Shown: one piece after another, positions 45,127 through 53,677 of the stretch
Numbering within the stretch: position 1 is the first letter of the stretch
How the letters are laid out: each line of letters begins with the position of its first letter
Source: DASXUG01 sp036504995
GTDB lineage: Bacteria > Pseudomonadota > Gammaproteobacteria > Burkholderiales > Methylophilaceae
DNA length: 64,000 bases
Direction of reading: 5' to 3'
NCBI GenBank assembly: GCA_036504995.1
Contig: DASXUG010000005.1
Span: 310,001 to 374,000 of the forward strand
Notes under the pieces: generated by a model
Databases searched by the model: none
What the model saw: the letters and a program-made list of their open reading frames with translations, nothing else
What the model was told of the DNA's origin: nothing
Translations under genes and position numbers: made by a program

Positions 45127-45858
45127 ATGTCGCCCAGCCAGCCACGTCCAAGCCAACGTCAACCCGATCAACTTCGTGCTGTCGAGATCATTCGTCACTA
45201 CACCAAACATGCCGAAGGCTCGGTGTTAGTCAAATTTGGGGATACGCACGTGTTATGTACCGCCAGCGTGGAGGAAAAAGTACCTGGCTTCTTAAAAGGC
45301 AAAAATCAGGGTTGGGTCACAGCCGAATATGGCATGCTACCTCGCTCAACAGGCAGTCGCATGGATAGAGAGGCGGCTAAGGGCAAGCAATCTGGCCGCA
45401 CACAAGAAATCCAGCGCTTGATTGGTCGAAGCTTGCGTGCCGTGATTGATTTGAAAAAACTGGGTGAGCGCACCATTCACTTTGACTGTGACGTTATTCA
45501 AGCAGATGGTGGTACCCGAACTGCCAGCATTACAGGTGCCTACGTTGCGCTACATGACGCCATTTCATATCTGATTAAGAACGGCATGATTAAAGAATCT
45601 CCGCTCACCAACTCGGTTGCCGCCATTTCAGTTGGCGTATATAAAGACACACCTGTGTTAGATTTAGATTACATTGAAGATTCAGACTGCGATACTGATA
45701 TGAATGTAGTCATGACAGGTAGCGGCGGTTTCGTCGAAATCCAAGGCACGGCTGAAGGTGAACCATTTGACCGTGAAACCATGAATCAAATGTTAGATTT
45801 GGCCGTGCATGGTATACAACAGCTTCAGCAAAAACAAAATGAAGCATTAGGTATCTAA
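45127..45858 (+). CDS. rph: Ribonuclease PH
   Basis: 243 residues, family length. Typical segments are RPSQRQPDQLRAVEIIRHYT, GWVTAEYGMLPRSTGSRM, GRTQEIQRLIGRSLRAV and DCDVIQADGGTRTASITGA. It trims tRNA 3' ends by phosphorolysis. It is followed by rdgB one nucleotide later, so the two form an operon. Confidence 0.97.
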   Translation: MSPSQPRPSQRQPDQLRAVEIIRHYTKHAEGSVLVKFGDTHVLCTASVEEKVPGFLKGKNQGWVTAEYGMLPRSTGSRMDREAAKGKQSGRTQEIQRLIGRSLRAVIDLKKLGERTIHFDCDVIQADGGTRTASITGAYVALHDAISYLIKNGMIKESPLTNSVAAISVGVYKDTPVLDLDYIEDSDCDTDMNVVMTGSGGFVEIQGTAEGEPFDRETMNQMLDLAVHGIQQLQQKQNEALGI

Positions 45859-45859
45859 T

Positions 45860-46465
45860 ATGCCGTTGCCATTTAAAAAACTCGTGATTGCCAGTGGTAA
45901 CAAAGGCAAGTTGCGCGAAATACAACATATGCTTGCACCTCTCAATATTGAGGTCACTCCGCAATCCGAACTCAATGTCACGGAGTGCGAAGAGCCGTTT
46001 TGCACTTTTATCGAAAACGCGCTCGCCAAAGCCCGTCACGCTAGCAAACTAACGGGTTTACCCGCGCTAGCCGATGATTCAGGCTTGTGTGTAGATGCTT
46101 TGCAAGGGGCACCAGGCGTGATTTCAGCTCGTTATGCGGGTGAACCAAAATCGGATGAGCGCAATAATCAAAAGCTCCTAGAGGTATTGGGCGCTGAAAA
46201 AAACCGTGAAGCGCATTTTTATTGCGTGATGGTGCTTGTACGTTATGAAAATGACCCTGAACCACTGATTGCTGAAGGTCAGTGGGCGGGTGAAATTTTG
46301 AACGAATATCGCGGTAATGATGGCTTTGGATATGACCCCTTATTTCTAGATGCAAAAACAGGCAAGACTGTGGCTGAGTTGCCGCTTGAAATTAAAAGCC
46401 GCATTAGCCACCGTGGACATGCCATGACTAAGTTATTACAAAAGTTGGAAAGATTAAGCGCATGA
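45860..46465 (+). CDS. rdgB: Non-canonical purine NTP pyrophosphatase RdgB (ITPase/HAM1 family)
   Basis: 201 residues. The substrate-binding ASGNKGKLREIQ (residues 11-22), the catalytic LADDSGLCVDAL and GNDGFGYDPLF, with SHRGHAM at the end, are complete. It hydrolyses dITP, ITP and XTP to keep damaged purines out of nucleic acids. It overlaps the next small ORF by 4 nt (ATGA). Confidence 0.97.
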   Translation: MPLPFKKLVIASGNKGKLREIQHMLAPLNIEVTPQSELNVTECEEPFCTFIENALAKARHASKLTGLPALADDSGLCVDALQGAPGVISARYAGEPKSDERNNQKLLEVLGAEKNREAHFYCVMVLVRYENDPEPLIAEGQWAGEILNEYRGNDGFGYDPLFLDAKTGKTVAELPLEIKSRISHRGHAMTKLLQKLERLSA

Positions 46466-46689
46466 GTCCCAATGAAAAATCGGCATGGCCAAAATGGCTG
46501 CGTGACGACGGCTCAGTCGTTTCATGCACTGAGAAGGTCAAGGTGATGACTGAGAATTTTGATGAAATCAAACAAATCGCCCAAGATGCCCTAGAGGATG
46601 GTCTGTTGATGGAAGTATCAGAAGAGCAAATGCGTGCGGCTTTGCATGCACTAGTAGAAAGCTTGGTTAATCCATACAACAAGGCATGA
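46462..46689 (+). CDS. Small hypothetical protein, coupled to rdgB and hemW
   Basis: 75 residues, acidic, family not recognised. It starts KSAWPKWLRDDGSVVSCTEK and continues with a helical FDEIKQIAQDALEDGLLMEV and EEQMRAALHALVESL. Both ends overlap neighbours in ATGA motifs (rdgB stop at 46465, hemW start at 46686), strong evidence that it is real and translated in step with them. No catalytic motif. Confidence 0.78.
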   Translation: MSPNEKSAWPKWLRDDGSVVSCTEKVKVMTENFDEIKQIAQDALEDGLLMEVSEEQMRAALHALVESLVNPYNKA

Positions 46690-47894
46690 TACCGATTTAT
46701 CCCGCCGATAGCCTAAGCCCAGCACCAGTGCAAGGTTCGTCCACGCTTTCTGGCCTCAAAAACCCACCGCCACTATCGCTATACATTCATATCCCCTGGT
46801 GTGTGCGTAAATGTCCTTATTGCGACTTCAATTCGCACGAATCCAAAACGGATATTCCAGAAGCTGCTTATGTGGACGCACTTATTGCAGATTTAGAACA
46901 AGCTACGCCATTAGTCTGGGGACGAAAAATCAAAAGTGTATTTTTCGGAGGAGGCACACCGAGCCTGTTTTCAGCACAAGCTATCGACAAAATTTTGAGT
47001 CATGTGCGTATGCTCACCCCCTTGGAGTATGGGGCAGAGATCACCCTTGAAGCCAACCCTGGTACGGTGGATACGGCAAACTTTGTGGGCTATAAACAAG
47101 CAGGCGTAAATCGTGTTTCTTTAGGTATACAGAGCTTTAATGATAATCATCTTAAGGCTTTGGGGCGGATTCATGACCGAGAGCAAGCACTTACTGCGAT
47201 TGAAGTTGCGATGCATACATTCGATTTTGTAAACTTTGATCTTATGTATGCACTACCACAGCAAAGCTTAGAGGGTGCATTGGCAGATGCGCGCATGGCT
47301 TGTGATTTTAACCCACCGCATTTGTCGTTTTATCATTTGACGTTAGAGCCAAATACTCAGTTTCATCGTACGCCACCAAGTTTGCCAGATGACGATACCA
47401 GTGCCACTATGCAAGAGGAAATTGAGAAAATTTTGGCAGAAAATGGTTATGAAAATTACGAAACCTCCGCTTTTGCAAAAAGCGGCAAGCGCTGCCAACA
47501 TAATCTTAACTATTGGACCTTTGGCGATTATTTAGGTATTGGCGCAGGGGCGCATTCTAAGCTAAGTTTTCACGACAAAATCATTCGCCAAAGCCGCCAT
47601 AAGCACCCCAAGCGCTATATGGAAAATGCACTCGTCGGTAAGGCTATAGACAATGAGTGGCATATTCCTAAAGAAGAGCTTGGTTTTGAGTTTATGATGA
47701 ATGCACTTAGATTAAATGGCGGTTTTGAGAAAAACCTGTTTGAAATACGTACGGGTATATCTATTCAAAAACTCGACAGTATTATGCATCTAGCTCAGAG
47801 TAAAGGTTTGCTCGAAATAACCGATACTGTTGTTAAACCTAGCGTGCAAGGCCAGCGTTTTTTAAATGAGTTATTAGCGTTGTTTTTAGAATAA
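46686..47894 (+). CDS. hemW: Radical SAM heme chaperone HemW
   Basis: 402 residues. The 4Fe-4S motif C39-x3-C43-x2-C46 lies in HIPWCVRKCPYCDFNSH, followed by SVFFGGGTPSLF and the heme-family segment HNLNYWTFGDYLGIGAGAHS. HemW has the CxxxCxxC motif without the fourth Cys found in HemN-type oxidases, so it is a heme-handling protein rather than coproporphyrinogen dehydrogenase. The first 30 residues are Pro/Ser-rich. A 4-nt overlap couples it to the preceding ORF. Confidence 0.95.
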   Translation: MIPIYPADSLSPAPVQGSSTLSGLKNPPPLSLYIHIPWCVRKCPYCDFNSHESKTDIPEAAYVDALIADLEQATPLVWGRKIKSVFFGGGTPSLFSAQAIDKILSHVRMLTPLEYGAEITLEANPGTVDTANFVGYKQAGVNRVSLGIQSFNDNHLKALGRIHDREQALTAIEVAMHTFDFVNFDLMYALPQQSLEGALADARMACDFNPPHLSFYHLTLEPNTQFHRTPPSLPDDDTSATMQEEIEKILAENGYENYETSAFAKSGKRCQHNLNYWTFGDYLGIGAGAHSKLSFHDKIIRQSRHKHPKRYMENALVGKAIDNEWHIPKEELGFEFMMNALRLNGGFEKNLFEIRTGISIQKLDSIMHLAQSKGLLEITDTVVKPSVQGQRFLNELLALFLE

Positions 47895-47955
47895 CCATTT
47901 GGATTGCCGCTTTAAACTCATGCTAAATCAATAGTATGACCCCATGTTATTGCTT

Positions 47956-47981
47956 CTTAATTCGACTATCTAAGAATTAAG
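47956..47981. other. Inverted repeat downstream of hemW
   Basis: CTTAATTC (47956-47963) and GAATTAAG (47974-47981), loop 10 nt, without a proper T-run. May be a weak terminator for hemW or chance in AT-rich DNA. Confidence 0.3.
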
Positions 47982-48003
47982 CAACAAATCTAGCTTTTCT
48001 CCC

Positions 48004-48030
48004 TCAATTAAATTGTAGTCGTGCCGATAA
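48004..48030 (+). promoter_or_regulatory. Candidate flagellar sigma-28 (FliA) promoter of cheV
   Basis: GCCGATAA (48023-48030) matches the sigma-28 -10 consensus in all eight positions; 15 nt upstream is TCAA (48004-48007), a partial match to the -35 TAAA. It lies 57 nt before the cheV start, the right place for a class III flagellar promoter. Confidence 0.6.
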
Positions 48031-48087
48031 TAATATGACATCAGTAATGGATTTTATTCGAATGACATTCCGACAAGGACACCGAAC

Positions 48088-49059
48088 ATGCAAGCAGAAC
48101 AATTAGAAATTGACCAACGGACGAATCTAGCAGGCAGTAACATGTTTGAGTTGCTACTGTTTCGATTAGGCGTAAACCCTAATCGTGACCGTAATGAGCT
48201 ATTCGGCATGAATGTGTTTAAAGTAAGAGAGATCATGGCTATGCCAGAGATCACAGCGGTAGCCAGTGCCCAGCCACATATGCTGGGGGTGGTAAATTTA
48301 CGCGGTCAAATTATCCCTGTGATTGATTTACCTGCCATTTTGGGCTGCGTACCTAGTGGAAAATTAAGCATCATGCTTGTGACTGAGTATGCGCGTACTA
48401 CACAAGCATTTGCCATTGAGTCTGTTGAAGACATTGCCAGACTTGAATGGAGCCAAGTTTTATCTGCAGAGGCAACCGTGGCGAGTGGGCTGGTGACCAG
48501 TATTGCCCGACTAGATGGCAATGTAAATAACACACGCCTTGCTTTAGTATTAGACGTAGAGACTATTTTGCGTCAAATGAACCCACATGACACCAAAGAA
48601 ATCACTGCAGAGTCTGTAGGCGGACAAACGATAAAACTAAAACCAGGCGTGCATATTCTAGCTGCAGATGATTCTGTGGTAGCACGCTCTCTGATTGAGC
48701 AAGGTTTAGAAACTATGGGCTTGCCTTACATTATGACGAAAACTGGTAAGGAAGCTTGGGATAAATTAAGAGATATTGCAACAGCCGCCGAAGCAGAGGG
48801 AGCAACCGTACAAGACAAAATAGCCTTGGTACTGACTGACCTAGAAATGCCAGAAATGGATGGCTTTACGCTGACACGCAACATCAAACAAGACCCACGT
48901 TTCAGAGCTATCCCTGTTGTAATACATTCCTCACTATCTGGCACTACCAACGAAGAGCTGGTGAAAAGGGTAGGTGCTGATGGCTATGTGGCAAAATTTG
49001 TCCCTGAGGCATTTGCGGCTACGATACGAGAGGCACTTTTAATTGCGGCTAATGCTTGA
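48088..49059 (+). CDS. cheV: Chemotaxis protein CheV (CheW domain plus receiver)
   Basis: 323 residues. The CheW-like coupling domain (about 20-170) includes RNELFGMNVFKVREIM and MLGVVNLRGQIIPVIDLP; the response-regulator receiver domain (about 190-318) has the phosphoacceptor Asp251 in VLTDLEMPEMDG and Lys at AKF near the end. CheV links receptors to CheA and adapts signalling through phosphorylation. The gene stands alone but carries a flagellar-type promoter, so the organism is probably motile. Confidence 0.95.
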   Translation: MQAEQLEIDQRTNLAGSNMFELLLFRLGVNPNRDRNELFGMNVFKVREIMAMPEITAVASAQPHMLGVVNLRGQIIPVIDLPAILGCVPSGKLSIMLVTEYARTTQAFAIESVEDIARLEWSQVLSAEATVASGLVTSIARLDGNVNNTRLALVLDVETILRQMNPHDTKEITAESVGGQTIKLKPGVHILAADDSVVARSLIEQGLETMGLPYIMTKTGKEAWDKLRDIATAAEAEGATVQDKIALVLTDLEMPEMDGFTLTRNIKQDPRFRAIPVVIHSSLSGTTNEELVKRVGADGYVAKFVPEAFAATIREALLIAANA

Positions 49060-49080
49060 TTTATAGACAGCTATAAATTA

Positions 49081-49105
49081 AAAAGCCCGCGAAAGCGGGC
49101 TTTTT
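49081..49105. terminator. Bidirectional terminator between cheV and prc
   Basis: AAAAGCCCGC (49081-49090), GAAA loop, GCGGGCTTTTT: a strong stem usable by cheV (plus) and prc (minus). Confidence 0.92.
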
Positions 49106-49134
49106 AATTTATCTTCATTACCGTGATGTCACTA

Positions 49135-51267
49135 TTATTGCGCTGTCACTTTGGGTACTTGTTTCAGCAAGCCCACTTCATCGCTCATAATATGTGCGGC
49201 TTCGTTTAATAAAATATCTTTAGAGTCTTTTTGCGCCTGTTCTAGGGCAATATCAGCATCTAAATTGCGTTCATTCGACTGCAGGCCATCATCTTGCGTG
49301 AGAGCAGGGGATTTAGCCGTTTTGTCTTTGCCTGATTTGTCGGTCACCTTCACATCTTTACGCGCCGCAATTTTAGCATCTTTAGCATCGCGCTCTTTTT
49401 GACGATCCGCTAAATTCAGTGAGATCGAGTTTTTCTCACGCTCAACTTTAAACTCAGATATATCACTTAACAGGTATTGAAACTCTTTATCCTTAGCAAT
49501 ACGTGCATCATGATTAGCCGTTAAAGTTGAAAATAACGATTTCAAATCTTTGTTAGGTTTGTAGTCTGCCGCTTTGATTTGTGACCAAGGTAATGCATTG
49601 GTGAAGCTAGACTCGCCATAGCTATCTGCATCGGTCAGGGATGGCAGAGAAACATCTGGGCTTACACCACGTAATTGCGTTGTGCCGCCATTAATGCGGA
49701 AGAACTGTGCAATGGTCATTTTAAGCTCGCCAAACTTAGGCTTGTCGTTTTTAACCAGTTGGTCCAAATCCACCACCGTTTGCACAGTTCCTTTACCGAA
49801 ACTAGTTTCACCGATAATTACGCCACGACCATAGTCTTGAATCGCGGCAGCAAAAATTTCAGAGGCTGAAGCAGAGGCACGGTTAATTAGCACACCCATG
49901 GGCTTATCCCAGACGATGCCAGATTTAGTATCTGAATCTACCTTGATATTGCCTTTGGTATCACGCTCTTGCAGCACGGGGCCTTGATCTATAAATAAGC
50001 CAGTGAGATTAACGGCTTCATCCAATGAACCGCCGCCGTTATTGCGCAAATCAATCAGCAGGCTATCAACATTATCCTTTTTAAGTTCTTCTAACAGGCG
50101 ACTTACGTCACGAGAGGCACTTTTAAAGTCTTTGTCACCTTTTGCACGGGCACCAAAATCTTCATAAAAAACGGGCAGGGTAATGATACCCACGCGACGT
50201 TTTATATCACCATCTTTGACTTCAATGATAGATTTTTTCGCATCTTGTTTTTCAAGACTAATTTTCTTACGAATTAAGGGAATAAAGGTGTGTTTACCAT
50301 CTGGGCCAGCTTCTGCGGGCAACACCTCGAGGACTACTGTAGAGTCGGTCTGCCCACGAATTAGCGCAACAGTATCGTCAATACGCCAGCCTGTGACATC
50401 GACGATAGGGCTGTTTTCACCTTGGCCAACGCCAACGATGCGATCTCCAATTTTGAGTTTTTGTGAAAGCGCCGCTGGGCCGCCAGGCACTAGCTCACGA
50501 ATTGTAGTGTATTCGTCTTTATCTTCAAGCACGGCACCAATGCCCTCTAAAGATAGTTTCATGGAAATATCAAAATCTTCTGAAGCGCGAATGCCGAAGT
50601 AATTGGTGTGCGGATCGACAGCCATTGCGTATGAGTTCATAAATGTTTGAAAAACATCGTCGCTCTTTAGTTTAGCTGCTTTCTTCAGATAGTTATCGTA
50701 GCGCTTATTCAGTACATCAAGAATAGTCTTATCATCTTTACCTGCAAGCTTGAGTCTTAACCAGTCGTTCTTTACGCGTTTACGCCAAAAATCACGGATT
50801 TCATCTTCGCTTTTAAAGAAATTGGCTTTGCTACGGTCGTATTGATAACTTTCTTTTACGTTGAAATCCATAGGGTTTTTCAACTGATTTTTGGCGTAGG
50901 TGATGCGATCCACCATGCGTTGCTGATATAAGTTAAAGATTTTGAAGGGGATACTCAAATCCTCTTTGACCAAATCATCATCCAACCTCGTTTTGGCGTC
51001 CCCAAGCTGGTCAATATCAGATTGGATAAAAAATATTTTTTCACCATCTAACGATTTAATATAACCATCAAAAATCTTTTTTGATGCCTCATCGTCTAAA
51101 GGGATGGATTTATAGTGATAGCGTGTCAAGATTTCTGAAGCTAAGTGAGCTGCCTGTGCCTGCTCTTGCAACGGCTTAAGCGCTGGATTTGCCGCCAGCA
51201 CATCTGCATAAAGCATTTGCGTTGCAATGAAAGAACCAATTAAAACTAAGAGACGCACAATTTTCAT
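49135..51267 (-). CDS. prc: C-terminal processing (tail-specific) protease Prc
   Basis: 710 residues with an N-terminal signal peptide (LLVLIGSFIATQMLYADVLA). A PDZ domain (about 235-320, KLSLEGIGAVLEDKDEYTTI) precedes the S41 protease domain with SASASEIFAAAIQDYGRG (catalytic Ser) and GETSFGKGTVQ (catalytic Lys). It trims periplasmic and outer-membrane proteins and regulates cell-wall enzymes. The long charged C-terminal helix is as in E. coli Prc. Shares a terminator with cheV. Confidence 0.96.
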   Translation of the reverse strand: MKIVRLLVLIGSFIATQMLYADVLAANPALKPLQEQAQAAHLASEILTRYHYKSIPLDDEASKKIFDGYIKSLDGEKIFFIQSDIDQLGDAKTRLDDDLVKEDLSIPFKIFNLYQQRMVDRITYAKNQLKNPMDFNVKESYQYDRSKANFFKSEDEIRDFWRKRVKNDWLRLKLAGKDDKTILDVLNKRYDNYLKKAAKLKSDDVFQTFMNSYAMAVDPHTNYFGIRASEDFDISMKLSLEGIGAVLEDKDEYTTIRELVPGGPAALSQKLKIGDRIVGVGQGENSPIVDVTGWRIDDTVALIRGQTDSTVVLEVLPAEAGPDGKHTFIPLIRKKISLEKQDAKKSIIEVKDGDIKRRVGIITLPVFYEDFGARAKGDKDFKSASRDVSRLLEELKKDNVDSLLIDLRNNGGGSLDEAVNLTGLFIDQGPVLQERDTKGNIKVDSDTKSGIVWDKPMGVLINRASASASEIFAAAIQDYGRGVIIGETSFGKGTVQTVVDLDQLVKNDKPKFGELKMTIAQFFRINGGTTQLRGVSPDVSLPSLTDADSYGESSFTNALPWSQIKAADYKPNKDLKSLFSTLTANHDARIAKDKEFQYLLSDISEFKVEREKNSISLNLADRQKERDAKDAKIAARKDVKVTDKSGKDKTAKSPALTQDDGLQSNERNLDADIALEQAQKDSKDILLNEAAHIMSDEVGLLKQVPKVTAQ

Positions 51268-51528
51268 TCTAATGCCTTAAATATAAATAACTTAATATAG
51301 GTGTTGACCTAGGTATTATGAGCATATCTTATGCCATTCGTTCCAATTTCTTGCTGAAATCGAGCTAATTCAGCCTTTACTGCATTTCTACACCCGTAAC
51401 AATAAACTAATATCACCTTGTTGATAAGCAAATCAATAAATTAAGATACAAAAGCCTGACTGCTTAAAACTTAAATTTGAATAGTAAGCATGCATAATTT
51501 AGTAGCTAAAAAAGTAACCGAGGCTTTA

Positions 51529-52899
51529 ATGAATAAATTTACCATTCTTTTAATATTATGCTTAGTCACACCCTTTAACGCCAACGCGGCGATATGGGTT
51601 AACTTGCATGAAGATAGCGTATCCAAACTTATGCTAGATAAAGAATCCATTTTAGAAAAAGATGGGCTTAAGAAAGCTTGGGTCAAAATTGAATATAAAG
51701 TCCCACAAAAAAATAATGAATTAGTAGAAAAAGAATACAACGTATCCAAGTTGCTTTGGTATTTTGACTGCAGCTCTGAAAAGGCAGCGACTTCACAAAT
51801 ATTTCAATACTATAAAAATGAAATTGTTTATTCGGCGGCTATTGAGCCTAAAAGTGCGCAGTTTTTAGAGCCTATTCCCGATACGGATATGGATATTTCT
51901 ATGCGCCATGTTTGTGGACCCAAGAAAGCAGCGCCAGTAAAAACTCCTGACACCGACAGTGATAAATCTAAATCTGATAAGGCAAATGTAGATAGTAAAG
52001 CCAGTGAGAAACCTAACGCAGCTAAGGCCAGTGGCGATAAATCTGCTCCTGATGCAAAAGGTGCCGAAGCTAGTAAACCTGCCGTGGCTGCAGTAAAACC
52101 AGCGGGTGACAAAGGCGTTCAAGATAAATCAGATGCAGTAACCAAGACTGCCCCTGCGAAAAATGAGTTGGCAGTGGTGTCATCTGCTAAAGCTGCTGCT
52201 TTGGCCACCAAACCTGAGGCTAACAAACCACCTCGTTGGGCGTACGAGGGAAAAGAGGGTCCTGAAAACTGGGCTAAGCTCTCACCTGAGTTCGCGATGT
52301 GTGAAACTGGTCGTAACCAATCCCCCATTAATGTTGATAGCACGATACATGCCGTATTAAAACCACTTAAAACGATACAAAAATTTGCCGCCAAAGAGAT
52401 TCTTAACAACGGCCGTACTATTCAGGTAAATTTCAAAGAAGGCAACATGATGGTGTTTGATAGTGCGGCCTATCAATTGAAACAAGTGCAATTTCATGCG
52501 CCCAGTGAGAATACCATTCATGGTGAATCATTCCCGCTTGAAGCACACTTTGTACATGCAGATAGCAAAGGTAATTTAACGGTGATTGCTGTGCTGTTTA
52601 AAGAAGGTAAAGAAAATGAAGGTTTAACCAGACTGTGGGAGCAATTGCCCGCTGAAGAGGGGCCGCCAGCGTCTATTAAATCTCGTGTATTACCGACGGA
52701 CTTAATTCCGAAAAACCCTACCTATTTCCGTTTTAGTGGCTCACTCACTACCCCCCCTTGTAGCGAGGGCGTACGCTGGGTATTGATGAAAACGCCTATG
52801 ACTGCTTCAAAAGAGCAAATAGAAGCGTTTAAAAAAGCCATGCATCATAACAATAATCGCCCAATTCAGGCCTTAAATGGAAGAGCGGTGTTGGAGTAG
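51529..52899 (+). CDS. Secreted fusion: surface-adhesin E-like domain, disordered linker, alpha-carbonic-anhydrase-like domain
   Basis: 456 residues from ATG 51529 (GAGG upstream; 13 codons after an in-frame ATG at 51490). Signal peptide KFTILLILCLVTPFNANA, then residues about 20-132 resemble the surface-adhesin protein E/CNP1-like domain (two Cys). A Lys/Ala/Asp-rich linker (133-235) leads to an alpha-carbonic anhydrase domain (236-456) with NQSPINV, LEAHFVH and SGSLTTPPCSEGVRW. Family zinc ligands correspond to Q321, H323 and H340: the first His of the QFHFH motif is Gln here (KQVQFHAPSEN). Loss of a ligand usually lowers or abolishes carbonic anhydrase activity, so it may be a binding protein or use another metal. 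Located in the periplasm or on the surface. Confidence 0.85.
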   Translation: MNKFTILLILCLVTPFNANAAIWVNLHEDSVSKLMLDKESILEKDGLKKAWVKIEYKVPQKNNELVEKEYNVSKLLWYFDCSSEKAATSQIFQYYKNEIVYSAAIEPKSAQFLEPIPDTDMDISMRHVCGPKKAAPVKTPDTDSDKSKSDKANVDSKASEKPNAAKASGDKSAPDAKGAEASKPAVAAVKPAGDKGVQDKSDAVTKTAPAKNELAVVSSAKAAALATKPEANKPPRWAYEGKEGPENWAKLSPEFAMCETGRNQSPINVDSTIHAVLKPLKTIQKFAAKEILNNGRTIQVNFKEGNMMVFDSAAYQLKQVQFHAPSENTIHGESFPLEAHFVHADSKGNLTVIAVLFKEGKENEGLTRLWEQLPAEEGPPASIKSRVLPTDLIPKNPTYFRFSGSLTTPPCSEGVRWVLMKTPMTASKEQIEAFKKAMHHNNNRPIQALNGRAVLE

Positions 52900-52964
52900 A
52901 GCGTGATGCGTTGAGAGTGCTATCCATGCTTAGTTATTTTTGACTGTCGCGAATGACTTAAAAT

Positions 52965-52994
52965 AAAAAACGCCTGCTGATGCAGGCGTTTTTT
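52965..52994. terminator. Bidirectional terminator between the carbonic anhydrase fusion and hupB
   Basis: CGCCTGC (52971-52977), loop TGAT, GCAGGCG (52982-52988), flanked by A6 and T6. It can end both convergent transcripts. Confidence 0.92.
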
Positions 52995-53020
52995 AGAATT
53001 TACTTAAACTAACTAAGAAT

Positions 53021-53293
53021 TTAGTTTAATGCGTCTTTCAATGCTTTACCTGCAGTAAATGCTGGTGCTTTGCGAGCTGCGATTTGCAACTCTTTACCTG
53101 TTTGTGGGTTGCGACCAGTACGTGCCGCACGTTGGCTAACTTTAAATGTACCAAAACCAATTAAAGTTACAGAGTCGCCACTTTTCAATGCGCCAGTAAC
53201 CGCATCCGTAAATGCATCCACAACCTTGGCAGCCGCAGCTTTAGTAACGTCAGCATCACTTGCAATTTGAGCAATCAATTCTTGTTTATTCAT
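53021..53293 (-). CDS. hupB: DNA-binding protein HU (beta type)
   Basis: 90 residues: MNKQELIAQIASDADVTKAA, then VTLIGFGTFKVSQRAARTGRN with the GFGTF and RxxRxGRNP DNA-arm motifs. A nucleoid architectural protein that bends DNA. The dimer is likely homomeric, as no second copy is in view. Confidence 0.96.
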   Translation of the reverse strand: MNKQELIAQIASDADVTKAAAAKVVDAFTDAVTGALKSGDSVTLIGFGTFKVSQRAARTGRNPQTGKELQIAARKAPAFTAGKALKDALN

Positions 53294-53408
53294 CGGTATT
53301 CATTCTTTAAAGAGTTAACGGGAAACGTATCTTAACTTAAGATGCGTCAAAAAATAAAGCACTAAATCGCAATATTTCCTTACAAATAGAGGCTTTCAGC
53401 GCGTTTTA

Positions 53409-53573
53409 TTAAATTTCTATCATTTCAAAGTCCGCTTTTGATACACCACAATCTGGACAAGCCCAATCTGCTGGCACATCTTCCCACTTTGTTCCTGCTG
53501 GAATGCCCTCTTCTGGCAGGCCATTTTCCTCTTCATAAATAAAGCCACATACGATACATTGCCAAGTTTTCAT
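53409..53573 (-). CDS. Rubredoxin
   Basis: 54 residues. The peptide starts MKTWQCIVCGFIYEE and carries DWACPDCGVSKADFE near the end. Cys6, Cys9, Cys39 and Cys42 form the two CxxC knuckles that bind one iron. A small electron carrier of the cytoplasm; partners are not encoded nearby, but the neighbour is catalase, which suits a role in oxygen or oxidant handling. Confidence 0.95.
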   Translation of the reverse strand: MKTWQCIVCGFIYEEENGLPEEGIPAGTKWEDVPADWACPDCGVSKADFEMIEI

Positions 53574-53631
53574 TATAAATTCCCAAGTGATTATTTGATT
53601 ATTGTTAAGTTTATGAAGTAGATTCTACAAG

Positions 53632-53656
53632 AAAAAAGCCCGCATTGGGCGGGCTT
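53632..53656 (-). terminator. Terminator of katA
   Basis: GCCCGC (53638-53643), loop ATTGG, GCGGGC (53649-53654) with an A-run (T-run on the minus strand). It lies 22 nt after the catalase stop. Confidence 0.85.
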
Positions 53657-53677
53657 AAGGTTGATGCTCTAATTTAG

